A DNA stretch of 63,733 nt, taken from a virus. The DNA is taken from IMG/VR virus record IMGVR_UViG_3300024048_000003, positions 1-63,733 of that record; one strand, 5' to 3'. The translations under genes and the position numbers were made by a program. This document shows positions 15,910 through 23,605 of this stretch, piece by piece. The notes under the pieces are model-generated. The model saw nothing but the letters and a program-made list of their open reading frames with translations. It did not search any database and was not told the origin of the DNA. Numbering within the stretch: the first letter of the stretch is position 1; every line of letters starts with the position of its first letter.

Positions 15910-18555
15910 TTAACCCTCAATTAACTCCTTTGAAACACTCTCATCATCCTCTACAGCTTCTACACTCTCACCCTCATTGTCGATCAATCCTTCAGGAGCA
16001 TCTGCAACTTCTGGATTTATTATTGAACCAGTTATTGCATTATAAAATGTATCTTTATCACAAGGAAACTTACTATATATATCTTCTATCTTAGGTAGAA
16101 ATCCTAATGTAGAACTTGACCACTCTAATCCTCGTCTAGATATTCTAAATTGTGAAGCTTTACCTCTACCGCCTGCACCTTTTTCAGAATACTCAATAAG
16201 ATTTGCCCTCATTAAAACATACATCCATTTCTTAACCTTATCTACTTTCCAATCCATATATTCAGCAATATCTTTATATTTAAAAATAAACTCATTCTCA
16301 TAACTTTCATCTTCTTCTGGCTTCCAATTATCACTCATTGTTTTAATTGCTTTCCAAAGCTGTTCTGCTGATGGGCCTATTTCATATATAGTATATGTCA
16401 ATATAGATTCCGCTACTGTTTTAGCTACAAAATAATCTGCTAATGTAGAGATTAAATGTATTGTTCCGTCAGGTTGCTTTTTTTGTTCTCTATGGAATTG
16501 GTGTAGTATTGTCACTATTTCAATTAGCACTCTAAATCTTTCCCTATCTCTTCTTATTCTTACAGGTTTATCAGGGAACACAGAAAATACCTCTTTTGCG
16601 TATGGAATAATTATCTTGAAATCTGGATTAAGTAAACGTTGTATATTTTTCCAGAGATTTAATTCTTTTTCATCTAACTTAAATGTTTCTCCCATTGCCT
16701 TACGAATAGTTATATCACCTATTGCTTGTGTTAACTGTGGAGAATCATCACTAAATACTGAAAAGTTTCTAGTTTCATTTTCATCAAACATCTGCGCTTT
16801 GGTAGTTGTGATAAGAAATCCTACAGGTCCTTTAACTTTCTTTGTTATAGTTTCCATTTGACCAGAGTGTTGATCCTTAACAGGCATCATTAAAATTAAA
16901 TCGCCTTCTGATTGCGCGGTTCTTATAGAATAATCAGCCGCTTCTGAGCCGGGAAGCTCATTGATAAATATAATTCTGTTTTGCATTCCGTCCTCGGGTA
17001 AATGGAAGAAAGCATTTTGCGTTGCTCTCGTAATGAAATGATAACCTTCTTCCGGTATAAGCCTTTGGATACATTGACACGAAAAAGATTTACCACTAGA
17101 AGCTTCACCTTTGACTGTTATTGATAATGGCTCTTTTGTTATTCTTGACGTATAACATAAATAAACCATTAGCCTCATTATTTCTTCTCCAACAACACCC
17201 ATTTTATTTGTTAAAGAAATGACATTATATAAAACATTTTTATTCTCCGTAAGGAATTTTATTGCTTCATTCTTTTCACCTTCTGTCATTATATATAATT
17301 GCTTAGGTGCAGTTAATTTATCATGCTCTTCTTTTTCTAATTGCTTTTTAACTAGATCCTCTAATTTAATTAAATCAGAATCTATCTCGTCCTCTTGTGA
17401 TGCTTTAACAAATCTTGCTCTATTAGATGCCATACTTAATTTAATAGAATCTTTAAATAATATTTTTCCTGATTTGCTTAATGTAAGAGATACTTTAAAA
17501 TTTCCAGATTTCATAAATTCAAAGTTAGCTAATCTAAACTCATAATCTTTCTTTCTAAATACCATTATTTCTTTATCTCTAAAAATCATAGTAATGATGC
17601 CTTTATCTATTTGCTCTTTTCTCATCTGTGAGCTTGTTAGAGGGCAAGTTGTTTTATCACAATAATTTTGGATTATCGCATCATCACAACCATAGCTTTT
17701 ATAACCACCTTTAAAGACAGAGTTTATTATTTTAATTAGAACTCTTTCAGGTAGAGGTGGTGTATTTCTCTCGTTCCAGCCTGCTATTAGAGTTTGAATA
17801 TCATTCTCTGACATTCCTTTTTCTTTATAATTTATAGCTAATCTGAAACAGGCATTATCTCGATGACCTTTAGAAACTCCTTCTTTTATTTTATGTATGC
17901 AAGGTAACTCTTTGCTTGGGATATAATGTTTATTATCGGATCCTGTATCTAGCATTGTTACTTTTTTTCTTCCTAAACTTTTTCCAATAATAGTTATTTT
18001 TATTAGAGTAATATCTGTTTTTTTAATTTTAGAAAGGTCTTTAATATTATTTATAAATGTTTTATTATCATCATCTACAAAAATTGTTCTATCATTCCCG
18101 GCATCTCCACCGAACAAAGGGAGGTTAATGTAGTTTCCAAAAGGATGAGCTTCATTAACGCTGTCTTGCTTAGGAAAGATTTCGCAGATAATACCCATCT
18201 CACTCAATATATTTTCAAAAACTAATCTTGGCTTTATAGCTTCAATTTTTTCATTGAAGAAACACCAGATATGAAATCCTTTACTCTTACTTCTTTCAAT
18301 ATAAATATTTAATCTTAACTCTTCTAATTTTTGTTTTATTGCTAATGCTTTCTCGAAGTTATTCTCATCTAAATCTACTGCAATCCAATTAACAAACTCT
18401 TTATTGTAAATAGGATATATACCCATTCTTTGCATTCCGTCTATATGTTTTTTATATATTTCTAATGTTAGCTTTTCTTTTAGACAGAAATTATTTCGCC
18501 CATAGGCATCATCTCTTCCGGAAAAGAGTTCAGAAAATTGTTTAATGTCATTCAT
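15910..18555 (-). CDS. AEP primase-helicase (TOTE-type primase plus AAA+ ATPase)
   Basis: 881 residues. The N-terminal 155 match the TOTE-type archaeo-eukaryotic primase fold: MGIYPIYNKEFVNWIAVDLDEN (metal-binding DLDE), SKSKGFHIWCFF, and FPKQDSVNEAHPFGNYINLPL. A cysteine-bearing linker (CDDAIIQNYCDKTTCPL) precedes a C-terminal ATPase with Walker A GEASSGKSFS, Walker B-like IIFINELPG and a sensor-like TTTKAQMFDENETR. The end has a winged-helix-like segment and an acidic tail. It probably primes and unwinds the phage genome. AGGAGATAAA ribosome site. No polymerase gene was seen nearby. Confidence 0.8.
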   Translation of the reverse strand: MNDIKQFSELFSGRDDAYGRNNFCLKEKLTLEIYKKHIDGMQRMGIYPIYNKEFVNWIAVDLDENNFEKALAIKQKLEELRLNIYIERSKSKGFHIWCFFNEKIEAIKPRLVFENILSEMGIICEIFPKQDSVNEAHPFGNYINLPLFGGDAGNDRTIFVDDDNKTFINNIKDLSKIKKTDITLIKITIIGKSLGRKKVTMLDTGSDNKHYIPSKELPCIHKIKEGVSKGHRDNACFRLAINYKEKGMSENDIQTLIAGWNERNTPPLPERVLIKIINSVFKGGYKSYGCDDAIIQNYCDKTTCPLTSSQMRKEQIDKGIITMIFRDKEIMVFRKKDYEFRLANFEFMKSGNFKVSLTLSKSGKILFKDSIKLSMASNRARFVKASQEDEIDSDLIKLEDLVKKQLEKEEHDKLTAPKQLYIMTEGEKNEAIKFLTENKNVLYNVISLTNKMGVVGEEIMRLMVYLCYTSRITKEPLSITVKGEASSGKSFSCQCIQRLIPEEGYHFITRATQNAFFHLPEDGMQNRIIFINELPGSEAADYSIRTAQSEGDLILMMPVKDQHSGQMETITKKVKGPVGFLITTTKAQMFDENETRNFSVFSDDSPQLTQAIGDITIRKAMGETFKLDEKELNLWKNIQRLLNPDFKIIIPYAKEVFSVFPDKPVRIRRDRERFRVLIEIVTILHQFHREQKKQPDGTIHLISTLADYFVAKTVAESILTYTIYEIGPSAEQLWKAIKTMSDNWKPEEDESYENEFIFKYKDIAEYMDWKVDKVKKWMYVLMRANLIEYSEKGAGGRGKASQFRISRRGLEWSSSTLGFLPKIEDIYSKFPCDKDTFYNAITGSIINPEVADAPEGLIDNEGESVEAVEDDESVSKELIEG

Positions 18556-18588
18556 TTTATCTCCTAAATTATAATTATTAATAATACG

Positions 18589-18614
18589 CCGGCGCTAGAT
18601 TGCTCTAACGCCGG
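18589..18614. promoter_or_regulatory. GNRA-capped hairpin upstream of primase
   Basis: On the leftward transcript an 11-bp stem (18589-18599 with 18604-18614, one G-U pair) is capped by a GCAA tetraloop. It lies between the stop of the 18629 gene and the primase start. No U-run follows, so mRNA stabilisation, processing or leader control is likelier than termination. Confidence 0.6.
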
Positions 18615-18628
18615 TTGGAAAAGATGGA

Positions 18629-19375
18629 TTACTCAGAGTTTTCTTCTGTCAACTCAACGTCAATGTCAGCTTTACGTCTATAAAGCGAATCAAACATCTT
18701 TTTTGCAGTATCATATTCTTCGTTTGTGCATCTCCTAACGAATTTAATAATAGGTACTGCATAAGTTCCTTTTGTTCCTTTTTCAATCTTTGAGGAAAGA
18801 TTATATACTCTAGCAAACATATCTTCGCCAGAATACCTCGCCATTGAAAGGAATGTTTTCGCTGTTTTAATTGCTGTTTTCATCATCGACAATGAGAGTG
18901 GGAATTGTTGTAGTCTATCAACAAGTATGCAAGGAAAATTGTAAACCTGCGAGAATTTAGGTGGCTCTTTTCCTTCCCAAGCTGAACCGGGAACCTCTTC
19001 AACAGGTTTATCTAAAAATTGCTCATATTCCTCAATAGCCATTGTTACTTTAATGTTATCTCTAGACATCATTACAAGCCCGCGCTCAAGATCAAATTGA
19101 GCTCTGGTTTTAAACATGAACAAAGGAATTATTTCTAATTCATCACCAAACACTTCATCAGTTAAGTTATTAAATAACTCTCCCATTTTTGCGTTTCCAT
19201 CAACGCATACTTGAGATAATCCTTGAGCAAGCCCAAGCCGAGCTATTTTAATATCTCCTTCGTCCATTGCCTCAAAACCTGCCGGAACGTGTGATTTGTC
19301 TGTTCCTCCTGATACTCTTAATTCGAGATTCTGTGATTCGTTAGATGTTACTTCATTCTTTTTTTCTTCACTCAT
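18629..19375 (-). CDS. Replication-cluster protein, candidate ssDNA-binding protein
   Basis: 248 residues. The central region (DELEIIPLFMFKTRAQFDLERGL, VYNFPCILVDRL) is beta-rich. The C-terminus is acidic (DIDVELTEENSE), as in ssDNA-binding proteins. It sits immediately upstream of the primase-helicase. Families with this outline accompany phage replication genes, but I cannot name one securely. AAAGGAGGG ribosome site. Confidence 0.45.
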   Translation of the reverse strand: MSEEKKNEVTSNESQNLELRVSGGTDKSHVPAGFEAMDEGDIKIARLGLAQGLSQVCVDGNAKMGELFNNLTDEVFGDELEIIPLFMFKTRAQFDLERGLVMMSRDNIKVTMAIEEYEQFLDKPVEEVPGSAWEGKEPPKFSQVYNFPCILVDRLQQFPLSLSMMKTAIKTAKTFLSMARYSGEDMFARVYNLSSKIEKGTKGTYAVPIIKFVRRCTNEEYDTAKKMFDSLYRRKADIDVELTEENSE

Positions 19376-19388
19376 CTTACCCTCCTTT

Positions 19389-19790
19389 TTACTTCATTAA
19401 TGTTATGGCTAACTCTGGTTTAAAGAAATATTTAAATAGATCATCCGGAATTTGCTCTCCTTCTTTTAGTAGACCAGAGATAAAGGAAGATAAGGTTTTA
19501 TTATGTATAGCTGACTTAATCATATCTGACCTGCCGCAATCCTCAGCAATCCACCTTAAAGCTTCTTCTTTTTTATCTTTGTCAACACTAACATAGAGCG
19601 TTTCTTTTCGGACAGCAGAACAATTCAAAGTATTGCTTTTAAATGACTTTAAATCTCTGTTCTCCATATACTCTATTAGAGCTAATTCCGCTTCTTGTTT
19701 CACCTTTTTTGCATCTGACAAGAGTACAGTAAATTCTTTTTCTCTTGTTCTAGCATCAAGGACTAACTGAAGTAACTCTGTTTCATTCAT
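19389..19790 (-). CDS. Helical replication-cluster protein
   Basis: 133 residues. The N-terminal half is a coiled coil (LLQLVLDARTREKEFTVLLSDAKKVKQEAE); an alpha/beta part follows. The outline resembles Gp157-like phage proteins that accompany ssDNA-binding proteins; this is a weak architectural match. AGGAGG ribosome site. Confidence 0.45.
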   Translation of the reverse strand: MNETELLQLVLDARTREKEFTVLLSDAKKVKQEAELALIEYMENRDLKSFKSNTLNCSAVRKETLYVSVDKDKKEEALRWIAEDCGRSDMIKSAIHNKTLSSFISGLLKEGEQIPDDLFKYFFKPELAITLMK

Positions 19791-19808
19791 TCAACTCACC
19801 TCCTAAAA

Positions 19809-20009
19809 CTATTCTTTTGATATTGTCCAGATTGCTTTTCCTTCTTGATTCTTGAGCGTAATCTCCCCTTTTGCATAACGCTTATCAGAAACATAACTAG
19901 CGTTAATTTTCCGCGATGCAGCTACTTTTGCGCTAAAGTTATCTCTTGCTGGTATTGGCAACGTTGTTGTCATATTCTCGTACGTAGCAGATAGAACATA
20001 GATTCTCAT
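19809..20009 (-). CDS. 66-residue hypothetical protein
   Basis: Small beta-rich protein (RIYVLSATYENMTTTLPIP and ITLKNQEGKAIWTISKE). AAAGGAGG ribosome site. Unrecognised. Confidence 0.5.
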   Translation of the reverse strand: MRIYVLSATYENMTTTLPIPARDNFSAKVAASRKINASYVSDKRYAKGEITLKNQEGKAIWTISKE

Positions 20010-20024
20010 TTTTCCTCACCTCCT

Positions 20025-20234
20025 TTATTTTATTTTTTCATTCCACACTAATCTCATATCAAAACCTTGTTCCAAACAATATATTTTATGTTCTAAATTA
20101 TCTTTCTTAATCTCAATTACTCTATAATTTTCATATGGCTTATGCATAGGAGCGCAACCTAAAATAAGCCACATGAAAACTACACTTAATAATAAACATA
20201 CCAATATACACAAAAAAAGAAATAGCTTATCCAT
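20025..20234 (-). CDS. Small membrane or lipoprotein
   Basis: 69 residues. A long hydrophobic N-terminus (residues 4-27) ends at WLILGCAP, a possible lipobox, followed by a charged 40-residue tail. Its start overlaps the nuclease stop by 8 bp. Role unknown. Confidence 0.5.
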   Translation of the reverse strand: MDKLFLFLCILVCLLLSVVFMWLILGCAPMHKPYENYRVIEIKKDNLEHKIYCLEQGFDMRLVWNEKIK

Positions 20235-20544
20235 TATATTTCTCCTTTATTATTGTCATTATCTTATCAATAAACTCATTCAATGTTTCTTGTTTATCAA
20301 TATATAATAATGATTCTCCACCGGCAATCATGAACGCTGTCATTTGATAACTTTGATATAAAGTTAATGCACCGTCAGCACTCTTGAATTCAATAGCGAA
20401 TGGAACTCCTTTGATAACTAAGAAACCGTCAAATGGTTTTTTATTTCCGAGATTGAGTGTATCTGGTATTTTATACCAAAAGCAATTAGGGTCTGCTTTC
20501 GCTATCTTATCCTTAAACTTTTGATATAATTTTCTTTCACTCAT
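20227..20544 (-). CDS. VRR-NUC-like PD-(D/E)xK nuclease
   Basis: 105 residues. FWYKIPDTLNLGNKKPFDGFLV, then GVPFAIEFKS and LTLYQSYQMTAF follow the VRR-NUC pattern, with D in FDG and E-x-K in EFK as catalytic residues. Such stand-alone nucleases occur in phage replication clusters, often next to SNF2 helicases as here, and may cut branched DNA. It overlaps both neighbours. Confidence 0.75.
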   Translation of the reverse strand: MSERKLYQKFKDKIAKADPNCFWYKIPDTLNLGNKKPFDGFLVIKGVPFAIEFKSADGALTLYQSYQMTAFMIAGGESLLYIDKQETLNEFIDKIMTIIKEKYNG

Positions 20545-20858
20545 AATCCATCTCTCATTTCTTCATCTTCGATCAACCCTCTTAACAATGCTAGATATAC
20601 TCTTGCATCTTTAATCCTACTTTCAATTGGCTCTTCTGAAAAAGTTTGATTGTTTCTGATATAACTGCAAATAGAATCTAAATGTTTTTTGAGATATACC
20701 CATAATACTAACTTTGCATCTATGTTTAATTCTTTACCTAATCTTTTAAAATTATCTAATTTATCGCCTTGAGTATATTCTTTACCTTTTTCTGAGCTAA
20801 CCTTGATCTCTTCTTCTACCATGTTTTTATATAATTTATGAAAATATTCTGCATCCAT
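20541..20858 (-). CDS. DUF1599 / nucleotide-modification-associated domain protein
   Basis: 105 residues. KGKEYTQGDKLDNFKRLGKEL, a central YLKKHLDSI helix and EEPIESRIKDARVYLALLRGLI are the family hallmarks. The family is MazG-like, helical, and associated with modified-nucleotide metabolism in phages. The presence of this gene hints at nucleotide-pool control, though no base-modifying synthase was seen. Confidence 0.8.
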   Translation of the reverse strand: MDAEYFHKLYKNMVEEEIKVSSEKGKEYTQGDKLDNFKRLGKELNIDAKLVLWVYLKKHLDSICSYIRNNQTFSEEPIESRIKDARVYLALLRGLIEDEEMRDGL

Positions 20859-20860
20859 AC

Positions 20861-21019
20861 TTACCTCCTTTTTTTACTTGCTATAAACTTTTTCATTGCT
20901 TCTCTAAAGTAAGGCAAAAAAGAATTATAACAATCATTGCACAAACCATGACTATTTAATGGAGTTGGTAAATTTTCCTCTTTCTTTCCACATTTACGGC
21001 ACTTAGTTCCTTTATTCAT
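20861..21019 (-). CDS. 52-residue zinc-finger protein
   Basis: Start set at 21019 (MNKGTKCRKCGKKEE), where an AAGGGG site lies just upstream and the ATG overlaps the helicase stop (TAATG). CRKCG and LCNDCYN give a four-cysteine zinc finger; the C-terminus is basic. Probably nucleic-acid binding. Confidence 0.6.
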   Translation of the reverse strand: MNKGTKCRKCGKKEENLPTPLNSHGLCNDCYNSFLPYFREAMKKFIASKKRR

Positions 21020-22626
21020 TATTGCCCCTTTAACATGTTTAAACATGATTCTGATAGGTTCTGTTTGGTTTTTAATGCCTTATATATCACTTCATCAATA
21101 GAGTTCTTAGCAAGTAGTTGAAAGTATGTAGTATTATATTTTTGACCAATCCTGTGGCATCTGTCGCACGCTTGGACGTATTCCTCATAACTATAAGATA
21201 ACGAATACCAAATAGAATAACTACACTGTTGGAGATTTAATCCATGCCCTCCTGATTTCGGATGAGCTATTAAGAAACGTTTTTTCCCTGCTTGAAAGTC
21301 TTGTATATTTTTAATCTTTTCTTTCTGAGGTATTGTGCCGTTTAATAATACAGCATCATCTCCTAATAAGAGCTTTAGCTCTGCTGATTCCCAATGGTAT
21401 TGTATCCATATTATTATTTGTTTATTTTTAGGTATTGAGTTTATTGTTTCAGTTAATACTTTAATTTTTGAATCACTTACTTTAACAGGAATCCCATTTA
21501 TATTTATTACGAATCCTCCTGTTATCTCTCTAAGCTTACATATCTTTGATAATTCATTAGCGGCTAGAGTAATACTATCTTTAAATTCTAAAACATTCTC
21601 TTTCTTCATTGATTCATATGCTTTCTCTTGCACCTTATCCATATAGACTAATCTAGTTTCAAATATTTGTTCTGGTAAATCTAATGCATCTTCTTTTTGT
21701 AAAGAGAATGCTTGTCTTGATATTCTATCCATTATTGCCTCTTTGGCTCCACTCATTGTGCGGTAAAGATAACCTCCGTAACCTGTTGAGTAAAAGAAAC
21801 TATTTCTATATTTATAAAAATTATCACTAAGTAGCTCATCATTAACAAACGCCATTTGACCCCAATACTCTAATAAATTATTAGGCGCTGGAATACCGCT
21901 TAAACATATTCTATGTTTTATTTTATTTTTATAGTCAAGAATAGTTTTAGTTATCGCTGATGAGTGTGATTTTATTTTAGCGCTCTCATCTATTATTAAA
22001 CAACTTATTTTGTTCTCAATAGACGGTTTCTTTATCTTTGATAGTTTTTTAAACCCTTCAAAATTTATAATATATACATCGTAATCATTGTTCCACTCTT
22101 TCAAATTATTCCATAGCACAATTGACCTGAGATTACTCCATTTATTTATTTCTGCTACCCATACACTCTCTAATGTAGATAAAGGCGCAATGATGATTGC
22201 CGGTAACTTCCAATGCTCTATTAGTTTTATAGCTGTTAATGTTTTGCCGAGCCCCGGATCCATAAACAAAGCGTAGCTATCAAACATAGCAGCAAGAGCA
22301 ATAGCTTTCTTTTGATGCTGATAGCACATTGATAAATCAGTTTTACCTAACTTATCAATCAAGCAATCATTTATTTTTATTTTATTAGCGAGGTTAACTT
22401 TTTCGTGGTACTTTTGTTTCTCGTTGCGTAATTGTTGGTATATAATCTTAGTATCTAAATCGTATTGAATATTTAGATGCTCTATTATATCTATTAATTT
22501 TCTTTTTGGGAATACCCACGAAGAGGTTGCTTTATGAAACTTATATTCTCCGATTGATTTGACTAATTCTTTTTCTTCAAACAGGCATTTTACGATTGCC
22601 GAATCATTATTTACAGATACAAACAT
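21019..22626 (-). CDS. SNF2-family DEAD/H ATPase (helicase)
   Basis: 535 residues. Motif I DPGLGKTLTAIKL (near 125), Ia IIAPLSTLESVW, II IIDESAKIK, III CLSGIPAPNNLLEYWG, and motif VI QACDRCHRIGQKYNTTYFQLL near the C-terminus are all present. The N-terminal 100 residues hold a HARP-like segment (YKFHKATSSWVFPK). Phage SNF2 proteins are thought to act in replication or recombination. Leftward expression comes from the consensus promoter at 22706-22733. Confidence 0.9.
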   Translation of the reverse strand: MFVSVNNDSAIVKCLFEEKELVKSIGEYKFHKATSSWVFPKRKLIDIIEHLNIQYDLDTKIIYQQLRNEKQKYHEKVNLANKIKINDCLIDKLGKTDLSMCYQHQKKAIALAAMFDSYALFMDPGLGKTLTAIKLIEHWKLPAIIIAPLSTLESVWVAEINKWSNLRSIVLWNNLKEWNNDYDVYIINFEGFKKLSKIKKPSIENKISCLIIDESAKIKSHSSAITKTILDYKNKIKHRICLSGIPAPNNLLEYWGQMAFVNDELLSDNFYKYRNSFFYSTGYGGYLYRTMSGAKEAIMDRISRQAFSLQKEDALDLPEQIFETRLVYMDKVQEKAYESMKKENVLEFKDSITLAANELSKICKLREITGGFVININGIPVKVSDSKIKVLTETINSIPKNKQIIIWIQYHWESAELKLLLGDDAVLLNGTIPQKEKIKNIQDFQAGKKRFLIAHPKSGGHGLNLQQCSYSIWYSLSYSYEEYVQACDRCHRIGQKYNTTYFQLLAKNSIDEVIYKALKTKQNLSESCLNMLKGQ

Positions 22627-22643
22627 ATGAAAACTCCTTGTTT

Positions 22644-22661
22644 ATACCGTTACGAGTATTG
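22644..22661. promoter_or_regulatory. Operator-like arm 1 (18-bp inverted repeat)
   Basis: ATACCGTTACGAGTATTG is perfectly inverted at 22747-22764. It lies downstream of the leftward -10, in the leader of the helicase mRNA, 18 bp before its ATG. The two arms enclose the promoter. Confidence 0.7.
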
Positions 22662-22705
22662 CGAATCAAAGCAAATGATTTTTAATAGAATGTTATTGAA
22701 AATCC

Positions 22706-22733
22706 ATTATAACATTGCTTTTTTTCGTGTCAA
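22706..22733 (-). promoter_or_regulatory. Consensus sigma70 promoter for helicase-primase block
   Basis: Minus strand TTGACA (complement of 22728-22733), 16-bp spacer, TATAAT (complement of 22706-22711): both hexamers perfect. Transcription would start about 22700 and run into the SNF2 gene. Confidence 0.82.
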
Positions 22734-22746
22734 GGGCTTTTTTTTA

Positions 22747-22774
22747 CAATACTCGTAACGGTATAACGGTTTAG
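22747..22774. promoter_or_regulatory. Operator-like arm 2 plus shared 20-bp motif
   Basis: CAATACTCGTAACGGTAT (22747-22764) is the inverted partner of 22644-22661. Overlapping it, GTAACGGTATAACGGTTTAG (22755-22774) is the exact reverse complement of 15679-15698. It ends 5 bp from the stop of the RHH gene and lies upstream of the -35. Confidence 0.75.
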
Positions 22775-22778
22775 GTTA

Positions 22779-22964
22779 TTAACCAATATTCAATATTTCT
22801 GGATGTTCCATTGCGTTCCTAACAAGCAATCTTATTAGCGCTGACCGCGATGCTATCTCGGGAATTTTCTTCTTTACTTTCCTATCAAGGAATGTAATTT
22901 CGCTTTGAGTAAATCCCACCAATATATTAATTTTGCGGTCTTTTGCGCTCACTTTTTTTGTCAT
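22779..22964 (-). CDS. Ribbon-helix-helix DNA-binding regulator
   Basis: 61 residues. RKINILVGFTQSEITFLDRKV supplies the strand and first helix, and ASRSALIRLLVRNAMEHPE the second helix of a CopG/Arc-type fold. Such dimers bind short inverted repeats. The gene adjoins the palindromic promoter region at 22644-22774, making it the obvious candidate to bind there. Confidence 0.72.
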   Translation of the reverse strand: MTKKVSAKDRKINILVGFTQSEITFLDRKVKKKIPEIASRSALIRLLVRNAMEHPEILNIG

Positions 22965-22977
22965 AATCCTCCTTTTA

Positions 22978-23196
22978 TTAATCTTTGTCTTGGTTTCCTA
23001 ATAGTGTGAAAGTAATTCCATTCTTTCTCATTTCTACGAGCAAAGTGTTAACTATTTTGTTCATAACATATTCATTAGCAAAAGGTCCGTGAGTATGTAT
23101 ATGCCCTGTCTTATTAATTACCACTACTAAATGCTCATCAGCATCATTTAACTCTGGAATGTCATTTTTGTTCTCGCAGTTAAATGGACATTTCAT
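22978..23196 (-). CDS. 72-residue hypothetical protein
   Basis: Opens MKCPFNCENKNDIPEL; the rest (HLVVVINKTGHIHTHGPFANEYVMNKIV) is a small alpha/beta domain. Its start overlaps the RNase H end by 17 bp. CPFNC may bind metal. Unrecognised. Confidence 0.5.
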   Translation of the reverse strand: MKCPFNCENKNDIPELNDADEHLVVVINKTGHIHTHGPFANEYVMNKIVNTLLVEMRKNGITFTLLGNQDKD

Positions 23197-23602
23197 TTAT
23201 CCCTCCAGTTTTTGCTGCTCTATCAGCTAAATGGATTAATTGTCTAGGTATCCAACTTATCTTGAAGTTTAATACTTGCTGTTTTAATTCCATAAACTCT
23301 AGATAGAGCAATTTTGTGTTTTTGTGTTTAATCCTCCAATATCCTTTTGCTTGATTGACAACAGTTTTGCTATCAGAAAAGATATACTTTTCAGCTTTTC
23401 TATCTTTTTTATTAGCAAACCTCATCCCTGCAATTAGCGCTGACCACTCTGCCTGCATACTTGTCTTGATGCCAATATCAGCACAATACCTATAATTAGG
23501 CAGAATGATTTTTGAGTTTCTAGAGCGATCCCAAGCTACAACTCCTATCGATGATGGTCCGGGATTACCTCTACTAGATCCGTCACAAAGAATTACTATC
23601 AC
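23180..23602 (-). CDS. Ribonuclease HI
   Basis: 140 residues. ILCDGSSRGNPGPSSIGVVAWD carries the first aspartate, MQAEWSALIAGMRFA the glutamate, YIFSDSKTVVNQ the second aspartate, and LADRAAK the last, completing the D-E-D-D site. It removes RNA from RNA/DNA hybrids, probably primers laid by the AEP primase or R-loops at an origin. Confidence 0.92.
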   Translation of the reverse strand: MIVILCDGSSRGNPGPSSIGVVAWDRSRNSKIILPNYRYCADIGIKTSMQAEWSALIAGMRFANKKDRKAEKYIFSDSKTVVNQAKGYWRIKHKNTKLLYLEFMELKQQVLNFKISWIPRQLIHLADRAAKTGGINEMSI

Positions 23603-23605
23603 TGT

